NCBI RefSeq assembly: GCF_937873765.1
Contig: NZ_CALMZC010000023.1
Location: forward strand, 1 to 64,000
From: an uncultured Thiothrix sp.
GTDB lineage: Bacteria; Pseudomonadota; Gammaproteobacteria; Thiotrichales; Thiotrichaceae
Length of the DNA: 64,000 nucleotides
Direction: 5' to 3'
Positions 63,184-64,000 of this stretch are shown piece by piece; the first letter of the stretch is position 1; every line of letters starts with the position of its first letter. The notes below the pieces were generated by a model, which was not told the origin of the DNA, made no database searches, and saw only the letters and a program-made list of their open reading frames with translations. The translations under genes and the position numbers were made by a program.

Positions 63184-64000
63184 TCAGTCGTAAGATGTGA
63201 GCTTGTTTGTGGATATTATCTCAACAACTCTTGCTTGATCTGCTAGGCTTAAATCTGCTCCCATTGGCAAACTCATCACTCGTTGCGCTATCTCTTTGGC
63301 GACTGGTGTGTGATCTTTATTACATAAATGCTGATAAGCAGGTTGATTATTCAAGGGTACTGGATAATGCACTGTTGTTGGAATTCCCGCCGCCCTAAAG
63401 TGTTTTTCTATCTGCTCACGCTCATCTACTAAGACTGTATACTGTGCAAACACACTCGTCCGATCGTCACGTTGCTGCACCCGTTGAATCTCAGCTTGAT
63501 CCATTAGCTGATTATATTGTTGTCCAATAGCAAGACGCTGCTCCACTTCCCAATCAAACCGTTCTAGCTTTGCTAGTAATATTGCACATTGTAGTGTATC
63601 CATTCGCCCCCCCACACCGACTCGTGTATGGTAATAACGTCGGCTTTGTCCATGTACACGAATCTCTTTGCAAGCTTGAGCGATTTGATCATGATTAGTA
63701 AAAATCGCTCCACCATCTCCGTAACAACCTAACGGTTTACTCGGAAAAAAGCTTGTACATCCTATTGTAGAAAGGTTACAACTTTTAATACCCTTATATG
63801 TAGCTCCAAAACTTTGTGCTGCATCCTCAATAACGGATAAATTATACTTAACAGCAATTGTGTTAATTTCATCCATATTTGCAGGTTGGCCATACAAACT
63901 TACTGGCATAATAACTTTGGTTTTATGTGTAATCTTTGCTTCAATCAAATTCACATTGATGTTACAAGTATCTGGTTCAATGTCGACAAAAACTGGTTTC
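63184..64000 (-). CDS. wbpE: WbpE-like UDP-sugar 3-aminotransferase (5' end outside window)
   Basis: The reading frame is open to base 64000; the GTG at 63954 is internal. About 271 C-terminal residues of a protein of roughly 360-370 are visible. Motifs are PVFVDIEPDT, MPVSLYGQPANMDEIN, VIEDAAQSFGATYKG, CNLSTIGCTSFFPSKPLGCY (PLP Lys) and GDGGAIFTN. The SCNLST...FFPSKPLGCYGDGG pattern is that of WbpE/WlbC-type enzymes, which put an amino group on C3 of UDP-GlcNAc-3-keto-uronate in the UDP-ManNAc(3NAc)A pathway. The partner genes wbpA/B/D would be expected beyond the window. Confidence 0.88.
   Translation of the reverse strand, partial: KPVFVDIEPDTCNINVNLIEAKITHKTKVIMPVSLYGQPANMDEINTIAVKYNLSVIEDAAQSFGATYKGIKSCNLSTIGCTSFFPSKPLGCYGDGGAIFTNHDQIAQACKEIRVHGQSRRYYHTRVGVGGRMDTLQCAILLAKLERFDWEVEQRLAIGQQYNQLMDQAEIQRVQQRDDRTSVFAQYTVLVDEREQIEKHFRAAGIPTTVHYPVPLNNQPAYQHLCNKDHTPVAKEIAQRVMSLPMGADLSLADQARVVEIISTNKLTSYD

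Overview
The window reads as a chromosomal segment of a Gram-negative gammaproteobacterium, most plausibly a sulfur-oxidising member of the Thiotrichales. Support: a surE-pcm pair, dapC/dapD, mnmC and ettA of gammaproteobacterial type; a DsrN-DsrR-like pair (siroheme amidase plus IscA-like protein of the reverse-Dsr sulfur oxidation system) beside a rhodanese; and moderately AT-rich codon use. The genus assignment is inference. No tRNA, rRNA, transposase or CRISPR array was recognised.

Region 1 (1-18957, + strand) encodes a surface/adhesion system. An open-ended giant secreted protein (more than 4,380 residues in the window) is built from GEVED, SdrD-B-like, putative thioester, beta-helix, von Willebrand A and cadherin-like modules. 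Three smaller secreted proteins follow that share one N-terminal module; two carry DxDxDG calcium-binding repeats. The giant and one of the three share a C-terminal dockerin-like module, and the last ends in an IPTL-CTERM-type tail.

Region 2 (about 19200-37900) is mostly housekeeping with accessory genes: a TlpA-like thioredoxin, a His-rich LysM lipoprotein, pcm/surE, an Smr protein, an FKBP lipoprotein, dsrN-dsrR followed by a NarX/NarL-type two-component pair and a rhodanese, dapC-dapD, two Ala/Thr-rich lipoproteins (one with a terminal cytochrome c), small envelope proteins, mnmC and a LysM lytic transglycosylase.

Region 3 (37962-64000, all - strand) is a Wzx/Wzy/Wzz-type polysaccharide locus read from right to left. 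It starts outside the window with a WbpE-like aminotransferase, continues through flippase, methyltransferase, a duplicated block, polysaccharide deacetylase, Wzy-like polymerase, three glycosyltransferases, a WecB/WbpI-like epimerase, a second methyltransferase, a PglE-like aminotransferase, a PglC-like phosphoglycosyl transferase, a WbpM/PglF-like dehydratase and Wzz, and ends in ettA, whose ATG directly abuts the wzz stop codon. The enzymes suggest a repeat unit with a 2,3-diamino-mannuronate-type sugar and a 4-amino-6-deoxy sugar.

The most unusual feature is inside region 3. A block of about 3.7 kb (53700-57413) is repeated immediately downstream (57414-61120) with a constant offset of 3,714 bp and no difference seen except 8 bp at the junction. 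Each copy holds a divergent DegT-fold PLP protein, an ATP-grasp ligase and two secreted four-cysteine proteins that are paralogs of one another. Within each copy, one secreted-protein gene is bracketed by 26-bp direct repeats derived from the 3' end of the PLP gene, so the block appears to have been built by successive rearrangements. Promoter-like sequences precede each secreted-protein gene. The block is a candidate undescribed envelope-modification module; if it is not an assembly artefact, it is also a very recent amplification.
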